Positions 14,090 through 23,493 of a DNA stretch of 46,999 nucleotides are shown here, piece by piece. How positions within the stretch are numbered: the stretch's first letter is position 1; every line of letters starts with the position of its first letter. Under the pieces are notes generated by a model that had not been told where the DNA came from, searched no databases, and saw only the letters and a program-made list of their open reading frames with translations. The DNA is from Planctomycetaceae bacterium. Lineage in GTDB: Bacteria; Planctomycetota; Planctomycetia; Pirellulales; Pirellulaceae. The DNA lies in contig REEF01000690.1 of NCBI GenBank assembly GCA_007695205.1, forward strand, positions 1 to 46,999. The letters are read 5' to 3'. Made by a program: the position numbers and the translations under genes.

Positions 14090-16729
14090 ATGAACATCAA
14101 CTTGAACCAATCGATAAAAGACTTTGTACGCTGGGCAGTCTGCTGTGTATTGGCGATCGCCCTCGGCTTGCCAACGACAAACTCGTTCGCGGCAGCACCT
14201 GAGTACGAGCGCGATGTGCTGCCGTTCCTCAAGCGGCATTGCTATTCGTGCCATGACGCCAAGCAGGCCAAGGCCGGTTTGCGTCTCGATGAGCTCGGCA
14301 CAGATTTCCTGCGCGGCACAACGGCGGATAACTGGCATGAGGTCATCAACCAGATCAACAGTGGCGAGATGCCGCCGGAGGATGAACCACGACCTGATCC
14401 CAAGGCGGCGTTTGCGGTGGTCGAGTGGGTCGGAGCGAAGCTGAAAGAGGCCGAGAAGCTGGCGCGTATGAGCGGCGGACGCATCCTGATGCGGCGACTC
14501 AATCGGCAGGAGTATGCCAATACCGTCGGTGATCTCTTCCGGCTCGATTCACACTTTATCGAGAAACTCAAACGGGAACTGCCCGCTGATGGCAAAGCGG
14601 AAGGCTTCGATCGGCTCAGCAGTGCGTTGTTCTTCGATCAGACGCAAATGGCCAGCTATCTCGAATGGACGGCGGAGATCGCTCGCGAAGCCGTTCAATC
14701 CACTCCTCCTACGTCTGTAAAATACACCTGGGAAGCGAACAAGCACCTTTCTGGCGAAGCTGTGCGTCAAAAGGTCAATGAAAACCTGGATCACATGATC
14801 GAGACCGGTCCGCCGACTTACTTCAAGACCGATAAAGGAATGATTATCCGTTCCGTGAATATGTATGGCCATAGAAACTGGGAGTTTATTGACGTCCCGG
14901 CTGGTGTTCGTCCTTCGCTGACCAGTTTGGTCAAAGCGGATGGCTATTACCGCATTCGATTCAAAGGGGGAAGCGACCCCGGTGACCGTGGCGAGCCGAT
15001 TCGAGTGAGGCTCCTCTACGGCGGAGGAACGCCGCTTGAACAAACGTTCGAGTTCAAACCCAATGGGACGCTGGACAACCCGGCTGTCACGGAGATGACC
15101 GTGTTCCTTCGCGCGGGCGAACCCGACATGACCAGAGGCATCTCGATCACTTGGAACGGCATTTGGGATGCGCGCATCAATCATCCCGGCTGGGAAGCTC
15201 TCAATATGCGCATCATGGTGGGCGGTGCAAAAATTGGGCAAGCCGTCGCGAAGAAGGATGACGACGGGCTCAAGAAGGCCCGAGCAGATCTCGACAACGC
15301 CTTGGCGGAGGCGAAGGCGTTCACTGGCACGCGCTGGATCCACAACGAGAAATACAATATCGACACACTGCCCAAGCTGCTTCTTGACACGATCGAAGTG
15401 GAAGGTCCTGTGTCAAAAGAATGGCCGCCGGCAAGTCATGTCGTCCTCGGACTCGATGCGAAGACACCGCAGGACGAAGTCGGCCTGCGTGCGGCCTTCT
15501 CGAAGCTGCTGCCGCGTGCGTATCGACGGACAGTTCAAGCGGAGGAGATAGACCGCCTCGTCAACATCGCCGCCAAGGCCATGCGCGACGAGAAGCTCGA
15601 CTTCCATGCCGCTCTGCGTTTGGGCTTGCAGACGATGCTGGTCTCGCCCGGCTTCGTTTTCTTGCAGGAACCGCAGGCCAGCGACGCATCGGCTGTGCGT
15701 CCCCTGAACGACTACGAACTCGCAAGCCGCCTCTCTTACTTTCTGTGGAGTTCGCTGCCCGATGACGAGTTGTTTGCACTTGCGGACAAGGGCACGTTGA
15801 GAGATCCCGCGACGCTGAGTGCTCAGGTTACGCGAATGTTGGCCGATCCGAAGAGCCGCCGTTTTGTGGAGAACTTCGCTGGTCAGTGGCTCGATGTGGA
15901 ACAATTCGGCAGCGTCGAGCCCGCGATGGAATACAAGGACTACGACGCGAAGCTGAGAGCCGCCGAGCGCGAAGAACCGCTCGCGTTCTTTCAGCAGGTG
16001 CTCAGCGAAAACCTGCCGGTGACGTATTTTCTCGATTCGCCGTTCCTGGTCATCAACGAGCGGCTTGCCCGACACTATGGCATCGACGGTGTGACGGGCG
16101 AGGCGTTTCAGAAAGTCGCGTTGCGTCCCGAGCATCATCGCGGCGGCGTGCTGGGAATGGCGGGGTTGATGACGCTCTTGTCCGACGGCACTCGCACGCT
16201 GCCGGTGCGACGCGGCGCGTGGGTGCTGGAAAAACTACTCAACGATCCGTCACCGCCCCCTCCGCCCAACGCCGGTGAGATTCAGCCCAACACTGCCGGC
16301 GCGAGACTCACCGTTCGCGAGCGACTGGCAAAACACCGCAGCGAACCCAACTGTGCCAGTTGCCATGCGAAACTCGATTCGTATGGCCTCGCGCTCGAAA
16401 ACTACGACGCCATCGGTCGCTGGCGTGAGCAGCAAAATGGCGAAGGGATCAGCGGGCCCAAAGCGCCGGTCATCGATCCCAGCGGCGCGTTGAAGTCGGG
16501 CCGTGAGTTCAGCGACCTCGCTGGCTACAAGGCCGCGCTCCTCGCCGAAAAAGAGAAGTTCGTCCGTGCCTTTAGCGAGAAGCTGCTCACCTACGCCCTT
16601 GGCCGACCTGTCGGGTATGTCGACAACACCACGCTCGAACAGATTACTACGACCACCGGGAAGTCCGACCACCGGCTGCAGGACCTGATCCAAGCCGTTG
16701 TTTCCTCCGAACCCTTTCTCACAAAGTAG
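14090..16729 (+). CDS. Planctomycete cytochrome, DUF1587/1595/1592/1588/1585 protein
   Basis: The 879-residue paralogue of the protein at 7388 has a signal segment (WAVCCVLAIALGLPTTNSFA), a first heme motif CYSCH (Cys51), DUF1587 (RRLNRQEYANTVGDLFR), a central beta-rich part, DUF1592 (LASRLSYFLWSSLPDDEL), the PPPPPP linker, the second heme motif CASCH near residue 755 in DUF1588 (CHAKLDSYGLALENYD), and a C-terminal DUF1585 (KLLTYALGRPVGY). ATG 14090 has AGGAA seven bases upstream; the frame further upstream is repeat-derived (family B reads as TGWKPIPR). It lies 5 nt before its DUF1552 partner. The biochemical role is unknown; the two hemes suggest periplasmic electron transfer or heme catalysis. 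Confidence 0.88.
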   Translation: MNINLNQSIKDFVRWAVCCVLAIALGLPTTNSFAAAPEYERDVLPFLKRHCYSCHDAKQAKAGLRLDELGTDFLRGTTADNWHEVINQINSGEMPPEDEPRPDPKAAFAVVEWVGAKLKEAEKLARMSGGRILMRRLNRQEYANTVGDLFRLDSHFIEKLKRELPADGKAEGFDRLSSALFFDQTQMASYLEWTAEIAREAVQSTPPTSVKYTWEANKHLSGEAVRQKVNENLDHMIETGPPTYFKTDKGMIIRSVNMYGHRNWEFIDVPAGVRPSLTSLVKADGYYRIRFKGGSDPGDRGEPIRVRLLYGGGTPLEQTFEFKPNGTLDNPAVTEMTVFLRAGEPDMTRGISITWNGIWDARINHPGWEALNMRIMVGGAKIGQAVAKKDDDGLKKARADLDNALAEAKAFTGTRWIHNEKYNIDTLPKLLLDTIEVEGPVSKEWPPASHVVLGLDAKTPQDEVGLRAAFSKLLPRAYRRTVQAEEIDRLVNIAAKAMRDEKLDFHAALRLGLQTMLVSPGFVFLQEPQASDASAVRPLNDYELASRLSYFLWSSLPDDELFALADKGTLRDPATLSAQVTRMLADPKSRRFVENFAGQWLDVEQFGSVEPAMEYKDYDAKLRAAEREEPLAFFQQVLSENLPVTYFLDSPFLVINERLARHYGIDGVTGEAFQKVALRPEHHRGGVLGMAGLMTLLSDGTRTLPVRRGAWVLEKLLNDPSPPPPPNAGEIQPNTAGARLTVRERLAKHRSEPNCASCHAKLDSYGLALENYDAIGRWREQQNGEGISGPKAPVIDPSGALKSGREFSDLAGYKAALLAEKEKFVRAFSEKLLTYALGRPVGYVDNTTLEQITTTTGKSDHRLQDLIQAVVSSEPFLTK

Positions 16730-16734
16730 CTGCC

Positions 16735-18102
16735 ATGAACATCAAGCAACCTGATAGTCGCCTTGCTCGCCGCACGCTGCTTCGTGGCGCGGGTGTCGCT
16801 CTGGCCTTGCCGTGGCTGGAGTCCATGTCGTCGCTCGCTCGAGCAGCCGACACCGCTGGCGGCATCGACGAATCGGAACGACCCAAGCGAGCCGTCTTCA
16901 CCATGTGGGGTCTCGGCGTGAATGGTCGCGACTACACGCCCACGACGTTTGGCCGCGAGTGGGAAGCCACGACCATCCTGAAACCCGTGTCGCATCTGCG
17001 GGATGAGTTCACGCTCATCAGCGGCCTGAAGCTGACCCACTCCGGCGGCCACGGTGGTGACCGCACCTTCTTGACCGGCACCGCCACGCACAAAGCCGAC
17101 GCCAAGCTCCGCATCTCCGCCGATCAAGAACTCGCCGAGGCAATTGGCAAAGCGACACGATTCCCGAGCCTCGTGCTTGGCGTTCATCGCGGCACCGGCT
17201 TCGGCAGCGGCACGATTGATAAGACGCTGGCCTGGACCCGGGGCGGCACCCCGATTCCCGCCGAGAACCGCCCGCACATTCTTTTCGACAAGCTCTTCCG
17301 CGCCGAAAGCGCCGCAGAAATCGCCGCGCGCAGAGCAGGATCAGGCCGCACCGGCAGCGTGCTCGATGCGGTGCGCGACGAGGCCAAACGCTTGCAGAAC
17401 CGCCTCGGCAAAGAGGACCAGGCGAAACTCGACGAGTACTTCAATTCCATTCGCGATGTCGAACAAAACATCGCCACAGATCTCGCGTGGCTCGACAAAC
17501 CAAAGCCCGAAGTCGCCGCGATCGACTTCGGCCAGAATGTCCAGGCGCTCGATCCCGAGTTGCAGGCGAAGGGGAACTTCGATTACCGCCGCTACCAGCG
17601 TCTGATGTTCGACGTCATCGCACTTGCGCTGCAGACGGATAGCACGCGTGTCATCAATTACTACGCGCGCCGCGATCTCAACGACGGTACACACTGTTAT
17701 GCCTACAAAGGCTGTCCTTATGGTTATCACGAGATGACGCACCACGGCGAGGAGGCCGACAAGCTCAAGTGGCTGACCACTGTCGACACGTGGTACATGG
17801 AAGACTGGGCCTACTTCATTGAGAAGCTTAGGAGCGTGAAGGAAGGTGACGGCACGTTGCTCGACAACACGCTGCTCGTCTGGGGCAGCAGCGGCGGCAC
17901 CGAGAACGCGCACAACAACACAAACCTCCCCACGATGCTTGTCGGCGGCCAAAAGCTCGGCATCAAGCACCAAGGCCACCTCCAAAAGAAAGACGTTCTC
18001 CTCGGCAATCTCTGGCAGACCATGTTCGGCGTCATGGGCGTCGCGGTACCGAAGGATTTTCAAGGCGGCGAAGCCGACGGCGCAATCAAGGAACTCGTAT
18101 GA
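16735..18102 (+). CDS. Tat-exported DUF1552 protein
   Basis: The 455-residue protein has a Tat leader (LARRTLLRGAGVALALPWLE) and the DUF1552 body with HSGGHGGDRTFLTG, GYHEMTHHGEEADKL, VWGSSGGTENAHNNTNLP and IKHQGHLQKKDVLLG. It starts 5 nt after the cytochrome stop, repeating the arrangement at 7388-11353, so the two gene pairs are probably an old tandem duplication. A family-B palindrome begins 9 nt after its stop. Its activity is unknown. Confidence 0.88.
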   Translation: MNIKQPDSRLARRTLLRGAGVALALPWLESMSSLARAADTAGGIDESERPKRAVFTMWGLGVNGRDYTPTTFGREWEATTILKPVSHLRDEFTLISGLKLTHSGGHGGDRTFLTGTATHKADAKLRISADQELAEAIGKATRFPSLVLGVHRGTGFGSGTIDKTLAWTRGGTPIPAENRPHILFDKLFRAESAAEIAARRAGSGRTGSVLDAVRDEAKRLQNRLGKEDQAKLDEYFNSIRDVEQNIATDLAWLDKPKPEVAAIDFGQNVQALDPELQAKGNFDYRRYQRLMFDVIALALQTDSTRVINYYARRDLNDGTHCYAYKGCPYGYHEMTHHGEEADKLKWLTTVDTWYMEDWAYFIEKLRSVKEGDGTLLDNTLLVWGSSGGTENAHNNTNLPTMLVGGQKLGIKHQGHLQKKDVLLGNLWQTMFGVMGVAVPKDFQGGEADGAIKELV

Positions 18103-18111
18103 ACTGCCCGA

Positions 18112-18183
18112 GGGATAGGCTTCCAGCCTGTCCGAATTGTTCCAGATTGGCTTGGCTATTCCGACAGGCTGGAAGCCTATCCC
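18112..18183. repeat. Family-B palindrome, arms 26 bp
   Basis: The arms 18112-18137 and 18158-18183 are complementary at 25 of 26 positions, with a 20-base loop. Each arm contains the family-B hairpin core (left arm GATAGGCTTCCAGCCTGTC). It lies between a DUF1552 stop and the next cytochrome start. As RNA it would form a strong stem that could stabilise or attenuate the transcript; no T-run follows. Confidence 0.8.
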
Positions 18184-18232
18184 ACGTACACGGAACAGAA
18201 CTCATCATCAACATCGCAGGGTTGAGAGACTC

Positions 18233-20728
18233 ATGATTCGTTCGACTTTCTCTGGATTCATTGTCGCGGTTGCTGTGGTAGTCGCGTTCTGCGTTGGCGG
18301 TGCGCGATGCGGGTTCGCGGATGAAGTTGATCCTCAAGTCACCGCGTTTCTGAATCGGTATTGCGTCGAGTGTCATGGCGCGACCAAGCCGAAGGGGGAC
18401 TTTCGCGTTGATGCCTTGAAGATTGCCACGAACGCCGCGGACGCGGAGAACTGGCAGCTTGTTCTCGACAATCTGCAACTCGGCGAGATGCCGCCCAAGG
18501 AAGCTAAGCAGCCAAAGCAAACCGAGGTGGAGCAAGTCACGAGTTGGATCCAGAACGAATTGTCGCGTGCCGCGGCGGAACTCAAAGGGACCGGCGGCGA
18601 AGTGGTACTGCGGCGGCTCAACCGTGTGGAATATCAAAACACCATCGCGGACCTGTTCGATGTGCATGGCGACTTCACGTCCGGGTTTCCAGAGGACGTC
18701 CTCGACCACGGATTCGACAACAACGGCGCGGCGCTCATGCTCTCTGCCGCGCAGATGCAGGAATACATGAAGGCGGCGGAGTTTGTCCTGGCCCGGGCGA
18801 TCGCCCCGGCCAAGCGGCCCGAGACGGTGAGCAAGACCATGACACTTCATGAGGGCAATCGCAAAGGCATCGAACTCGCCCGTAAGGGCCTCGAGGACCG
18901 TCTGGCCAACTTCGACAAACTCGGGCCCGTCGAGCAGAAGCACACCCTGCAGATACAGGCCGCGGCGAAAGACGACCCCGCCTATGGCTATCGTTTCCCC
19001 GTGCGTGAAAACGGCATGCTGCGCCCGCCGAAACCCGACGACGGCCCGCAGCTCGACGCCGTGATCACCGTGCAGCAGTATTTCAGCGGTGAGCCCCAAT
19101 TCGGTCTTCCCGCCGGGCGCGGCTGGTATCGGGTGAAAGCGGTGGCCTATGCGCTGAAGAACGACGGCAAGCCCGTGCGGCTGAAGTTCACCGTCCAAGA
19201 GGGTTATTCAGGCAAGCTGCCGAAAGCGGAAAGCGTCTTCGCCTTCACCGATGAGCAGCCGCGCGAGGTCGAGGCCCGCTATTACCTGGAGCCGGGCGAC
19301 CGCGTGGTGTTCACGATGATGGATGGCGCACCGCACAGCCAGGGCCGCACAATGATTGACCAGCCCGGTCCCTTCATCGCCATCCGCTCGTTCAGCATCG
19401 AAGGCCCGATCTATGAGAGCTGGCCGCCGAAGGGGCATCGCACTTTGTTTGGCGACATCGATCCGACGCAACCCACGCCGGAGAAAGCCGCCGCCATCGC
19501 GGCGCATCTCGCGCCGAAGCTCTTTCGCCGACCCGTGGATGATGCCTCTGTGGCGAAGTACCGAGCGCTGTATGAGAAGTTCACGAAGACGACGACACCG
19601 GACGAGGCGCTGCGTGGCATGTTGGCCGCGATGCTTGTTTCGCCGCGTTTTCTCTACCACGAAGAGCCGCCCAGCGGTCCCGACGCCTTCGCTATCGCGT
19701 CGCGAATGTCCTATTTCCTCTGGCGCTCCACGCCGGATGACGAGCTGCTGAAGGCTGCGGCGGATGGCAGCTTGCTCGATGTCACGAAACGGCGCGCACA
19801 GGCCGAACGCATGTTGGCCGATGCTCGCTCTGCCCGCTTTGTGAATGACTTCACCGGCCAATGGCTGCGAGTGCGCGAAGTGGGCGTGATGAAGGCGAAC
19901 GCCGACCTCTATCCCGAATACGATGCCGAACTCGAAGCCGCCATGAGCGGTGAGACGGAGCATTTCATATCGGAGATGTTTCGACGCGATCTGCCGCTCG
20001 CCAATCTCATCGACTCCGACTGGACCATGCTTAACGAGCGGCTCGCGAAGCACTACGGCATCGAGGGAGTGGTCGGTCCTGATTTCCGACACGTGAGTTT
20101 GGACAAGTCGAAGACGGTGCGCGGAGGATTGTTGACACATGCGAGCATTCATGCGGTCACGTCAAACGGTAGCACAACTTCGCCCGTAGTTCGCGGCACC
20201 TGGGTGCTCGAAAAGTTCCTCGGCACACCCGCGCCACCACCACCGCCGGACGTGCCGGCCATCGAGCCGGACATTCGCGGTGCCACCACCATCAAGGAGC
20301 AGCTCGCGAAGCATCGCGACATCGCCAGTTGCAATTCGTGTCACCGCAAGATCGACCCGCTCGGCTTTGCTCTGGAGAACTTCGACGTCATTGGTGGCTG
20401 GCGGGACCACTACCGAGCACTCATTGAGCCAAAACCCGGTGCTCGCGCCAAACTTTCCGACGGCCCACTCGTCGATTCTTCGGATGCATGGGAGGGCGTG
20501 GGTCGATTTAACACCTTCCAGGAGTTCCGCGAGCTGGTGAAGACGCGCGAAGACCTCGTCACGCAAAACCTAACGCACCAACTCGCGACGTTCGCGCTGG
20601 GCCGTGCGCCCGGATTCGCCGACCGGCAACCGCTCAAAGCCATCGCCACCAATGTTCGCGAAAAGAAGAGCGGTATGAAGTCGCTCGTGCTCGACCTCGT
20701 CTCCAGCCCAGCTTTTACCAATCCATGA
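18233..20728 (+). CDS. Planctomycete cytochrome, DUF1587/1595/1592/1588/1585 protein
   Basis: The 831-residue third paralogue has a signal segment (FIVAVAVVVAFCVGGARCGFA), a first heme motif CVECH (Cys44), DUF1587 (RRLNRVEYQNTIADLFD), DUF1592 (IASRMSYFLWRSTPDDEL), the linker APPPPPD, a second heme motif CNSCH (Cys700) in DUF1588 (CHRKIDPLGFALENFD), and DUF1585 at the end. ATG 18233 is chosen because the frame further upstream is family-B repeat sequence. Unlike the two other copies it is not followed directly by DUF1552: its stop overlaps (ATGA) a DUF1549/1553 gene, and the DUF1552 gene comes two genes later. This suggests that a second cytochrome pair entered this module. Confidence 0.88.
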   Translation: MIRSTFSGFIVAVAVVVAFCVGGARCGFADEVDPQVTAFLNRYCVECHGATKPKGDFRVDALKIATNAADAENWQLVLDNLQLGEMPPKEAKQPKQTEVEQVTSWIQNELSRAAAELKGTGGEVVLRRLNRVEYQNTIADLFDVHGDFTSGFPEDVLDHGFDNNGAALMLSAAQMQEYMKAAEFVLARAIAPAKRPETVSKTMTLHEGNRKGIELARKGLEDRLANFDKLGPVEQKHTLQIQAAAKDDPAYGYRFPVRENGMLRPPKPDDGPQLDAVITVQQYFSGEPQFGLPAGRGWYRVKAVAYALKNDGKPVRLKFTVQEGYSGKLPKAESVFAFTDEQPREVEARYYLEPGDRVVFTMMDGAPHSQGRTMIDQPGPFIAIRSFSIEGPIYESWPPKGHRTLFGDIDPTQPTPEKAAAIAAHLAPKLFRRPVDDASVAKYRALYEKFTKTTTPDEALRGMLAAMLVSPRFLYHEEPPSGPDAFAIASRMSYFLWRSTPDDELLKAAADGSLLDVTKRRAQAERMLADARSARFVNDFTGQWLRVREVGVMKANADLYPEYDAELEAAMSGETEHFISEMFRRDLPLANLIDSDWTMLNERLAKHYGIEGVVGPDFRHVSLDKSKTVRGGLLTHASIHAVTSNGSTTSPVVRGTWVLEKFLGTPAPPPPPDVPAIEPDIRGATTIKEQLAKHRDIASCNSCHRKIDPLGFALENFDVIGGWRDHYRALIEPKPGARAKLSDGPLVDSSDAWEGVGRFNTFQEFRELVKTREDLVTQNLTHQLATFALGRAPGFADRQPLKAIATNVREKKSGMKSLVLDLVSSPAFTNP

Positions 20729-23493
20729 ACCGACTTCTGCCCTTCACTGCTTGGACCCTCACGCTTCTGACGGGAGTCCTGCTTCTTGTCGCGCCCCTGC
20801 ATCTATCGGCGGCGGAGGGCGATGGGATCGCGTTCTTCGAGAAACATGTCCGGCCGGTTTTGGTCCAGCATTGTTATGAATGCCACTCGCTCAAAGATGG
20901 GAAGAAGCAAGGCAATCTGTTACTCGACAGCCGCGAAGGATTGCTGCAGGGCGGAGATTCCGGACCGGCGATCGTGCCGGGCGATCCGGCGGCGAGTTTG
21001 CTTGTCCAGGCCATCCGCTATGCGGACGGGGGCTTGGAAATGCCGCCGAAACAAAAGCTGCCGGAAGAGGCGATTCGACAGTTGGAGTCCTGGGTGGCGA
21101 TGGGCGCGCCCGATCCGCGGGAGTCGCGGGGAATCGCTGCGGGAGGATCGCCGGGCGTCGATTTTGTGAAGGCGAGGCAGCATTGGGCGTTTCAGCCGGA
21201 GAAAGACTCGCCGCCACCGAAGATCGCTGCCGACTGGGTGCGTCAGGATATCGACAGGTATGTCCTCGCGAAGCTGCGGGATCGAGGTTGGTCGCCGGGC
21301 GTGGAGGCAGACCGCGCGGAACTCATCAAGCGGCTTTACGCGACGCTGACCGGGCTGCCGCCATCTTATGAGGAAGTGCAAGCTTTCACGCGGGGCGAGA
21401 GGACCGTGGAAGAAACGATCGATGCGTTGTTGAAGAGTCCGCAGTATGGCGAGCATTGGGGGCGGCACTGGCTGGATGTGGCGCGGTACGCAGACACGAT
21501 GGAGGTCGTGTTTGACATGGGGCGGGTGTATCCCTTCGCCCACACCTACCGGGACTGGGTGATCCAGGCGCATAACGCCGACCTACCGATGAACCGCTTC
21601 ATCGAACTTCAGATCGCGGCGGACAAGTTGATTTCGGCGGACTGTAAGGAATCGGGCGATCTGGCCGCGCTGGGTTTTCTTACCGTCGGCCGCCAGTTTT
21701 TCGGCGACCAGCAGTTGCAGGTGGACGACCAAATTGATGTGGTCACACGTGGTCTGATGGGGCTGACGGTCGCTTGTTCGCGTTGCCATGATCATAAGTT
21801 CGAGGCGATCCCGACGGCCGACTACTATTCGCTCTATGGGGTGTTCGCCAGTTCGCGTCCGGCGGACGACATGCCATGGATCGGTTACGAGCCGAACCAC
21901 GATCCCGAGAAGGCGGCAACGTATCACGAGGAACGGCAGAAACGCTTGGTGGCCATCGAGGAGCATGTGGTCGAGTGTTTGGCCGACGCGCGAAAGCACG
22001 TGGAGGACTCGGCCCGACTCTACTTGAACTACCTCGCCCTACAGGAGCCGAATCACCGGCCCCAAGACGGCCAAGTGTCCACTTCGACGTCCGAGATTCA
22101 ACTGCGTCCGGCAATCATCGAGCGCTACACGAAATTCCTCGCCGCGAAAAAGGCGGGGGCCGATTCGTTGTTCGGACTCTGGAGCCGTGCGGCGGCGATG
22201 CCGCGCGACGGTGTGGAATCTGGGCTCACGGACCTGCGTCGGAAGGAAGGCGACATTCTGCATCCGTGGTTGGATGCGGAACTGAAAGACAGGAAGACTC
22301 CGGCGAGCATGCTGGAGGTCAGCGACCTCTACGCGCAGGTGTTTGCTCGGGCCAGTGCCCGGGCCGATGCCGAAGCCGTGGCGATGGCGGAGAAATTGTT
22401 CGGTGAGCAGTCGGCTCTGCGTGTGACGCGTCTGGACATCATCGACGACAGCCGCGTCACCGTTCCGCTGATCCGCACGATCACCAACAAGCAGTTCTTC
22501 CGCTTCAATGGCCGACGGCAGGGGCTGCACGCTCTGGAGTTCGGCGCGCCGGTAAAGCGGGCGATGGTGCTGGAGCCCCGCGAACTTGTGGAGCCGGTCG
22601 TCTTCGTTCGTGGCGATCCGAAATCGCCAGGCCAGCGCGTGTCGCGCCAGTTCCTACAAATCCTGCGCGACCGTGCGCCCGATCCCGGACCGTGGCCGGA
22701 TGATGGTCGCTTGCAATTGGCACGGGCCACGGTGGCGGACGCCAATCCGCTGACCGCCCGTGTGCTGGTCAACCGAGTCTGGGCTCTGCACTTCGGGCGC
22801 GGCTTGGTACCGACACTGGACAATTTCGGCGTCAACACGCCCGAGCCGGAACACGCCGCATTGCTCGATCATCTCGCGCTCTGGTTCAAACGCCACGGGT
22901 GGTCGTTGAAGGCGTTGCACCGCTACATCCTGACTTCAGCAACGTGGCAGCAGAGCAGCCGCGTCGAGAATCGCGAAGCTGCTCAGGGCGATCCCGAGAA
23001 CGTTCTTCTCTGGCGGCAGAACCCGCGCCGGCTGAGCTACGAAGGCATCCGCGACACGCTTTTGAGCGTGTCCGGCAATCTCGACCGACGCATGGGCGGA
23101 CCGTCGCTGCCGATTGATGCCGCCAGCAATCAGCGACGCACCGTTTACGCCTATATCGACCGGTTCACCTTCCAGCCACTACCGCGAGCGTTCGGGGCTC
23201 CTCTGGCCGAAACCGCCGTTCTGGAGCGAAAGCAGACCCTCGTGCCGCAACAGGCGCTCTTCATGATGAACCATCCTTTTGTCGCTCGGCAGGCTTCTGC
23301 ACTGGTGAGTCGTTTTGCACCAGGAACATTGCTCGAGCAAAGAGTGACCGAGCTTTACCGCGCGGTGCTAGCCCGCGATCCCGAGCCGGATGAGCTGCAA
23401 TTAGCGAGGCAGTTTTTCGAATCGGATGACGCGACATGGACGGATTATGCTCAGGCACTGCTCATGAATCACGAACTGATCTACTTACGATGA
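20725..23493 (+). CDS. Planctomycete cytochrome, PSCyt1-DUF1549-DUF1553 protein
   Basis: The 922-residue exported protein begins with a signal peptide (TLTLLTGVLLLVAPLHLSAA), then a PSCyt1 domain with CYECH (Cys50) and the GDPAASLLVQAI signature, then DUF1549 with RYVLAKLRDRGWSPG, GEHWGRHWLDVARYADT and a second heme motif CSRCH (about Cys351) in CSRCHDHKF, and finally DUF1553 (LTARVLVNRVWALHFGRGLV, RHGWSLKALHRYILTSATWQ, LVPQQALFMMNHPFV). This architecture is characteristic of planctomycetes; the function is unknown. It overlaps the DUF1592 gene before it and the DUF1501 gene after it by 4 nt each (ATGA), so translation is coupled through all three. Confidence 0.9.
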   Translation: MNRLLPFTAWTLTLLTGVLLLVAPLHLSAAEGDGIAFFEKHVRPVLVQHCYECHSLKDGKKQGNLLLDSREGLLQGGDSGPAIVPGDPAASLLVQAIRYADGGLEMPPKQKLPEEAIRQLESWVAMGAPDPRESRGIAAGGSPGVDFVKARQHWAFQPEKDSPPPKIAADWVRQDIDRYVLAKLRDRGWSPGVEADRAELIKRLYATLTGLPPSYEEVQAFTRGERTVEETIDALLKSPQYGEHWGRHWLDVARYADTMEVVFDMGRVYPFAHTYRDWVIQAHNADLPMNRFIELQIAADKLISADCKESGDLAALGFLTVGRQFFGDQQLQVDDQIDVVTRGLMGLTVACSRCHDHKFEAIPTADYYSLYGVFASSRPADDMPWIGYEPNHDPEKAATYHEERQKRLVAIEEHVVECLADARKHVEDSARLYLNYLALQEPNHRPQDGQVSTSTSEIQLRPAIIERYTKFLAAKKAGADSLFGLWSRAAAMPRDGVESGLTDLRRKEGDILHPWLDAELKDRKTPASMLEVSDLYAQVFARASARADAEAVAMAEKLFGEQSALRVTRLDIIDDSRVTVPLIRTITNKQFFRFNGRRQGLHALEFGAPVKRAMVLEPRELVEPVVFVRGDPKSPGQRVSRQFLQILRDRAPDPGPWPDDGRLQLARATVADANPLTARVLVNRVWALHFGRGLVPTLDNFGVNTPEPEHAALLDHLALWFKRHGWSLKALHRYILTSATWQQSSRVENREAAQGDPENVLLWRQNPRRLSYEGIRDTLLSVSGNLDRRMGGPSLPIDAASNQRRTVYAYIDRFTFQPLPRAFGAPLAETAVLERKQTLVPQQALFMMNHPFVARQASALVSRFAPGTLLEQRVTELYRAVLARDPEPDELQLARQFFESDDATWTDYAQALLMNHELIYLR

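Noticed and set aside
16250..16693. Long antisense frames inside the cytochrome and DUF1552 genes
   Set aside because: They arise from GC-rich codon bias on the opposite strand and have no recognisable motifs; the sense genes are certain.
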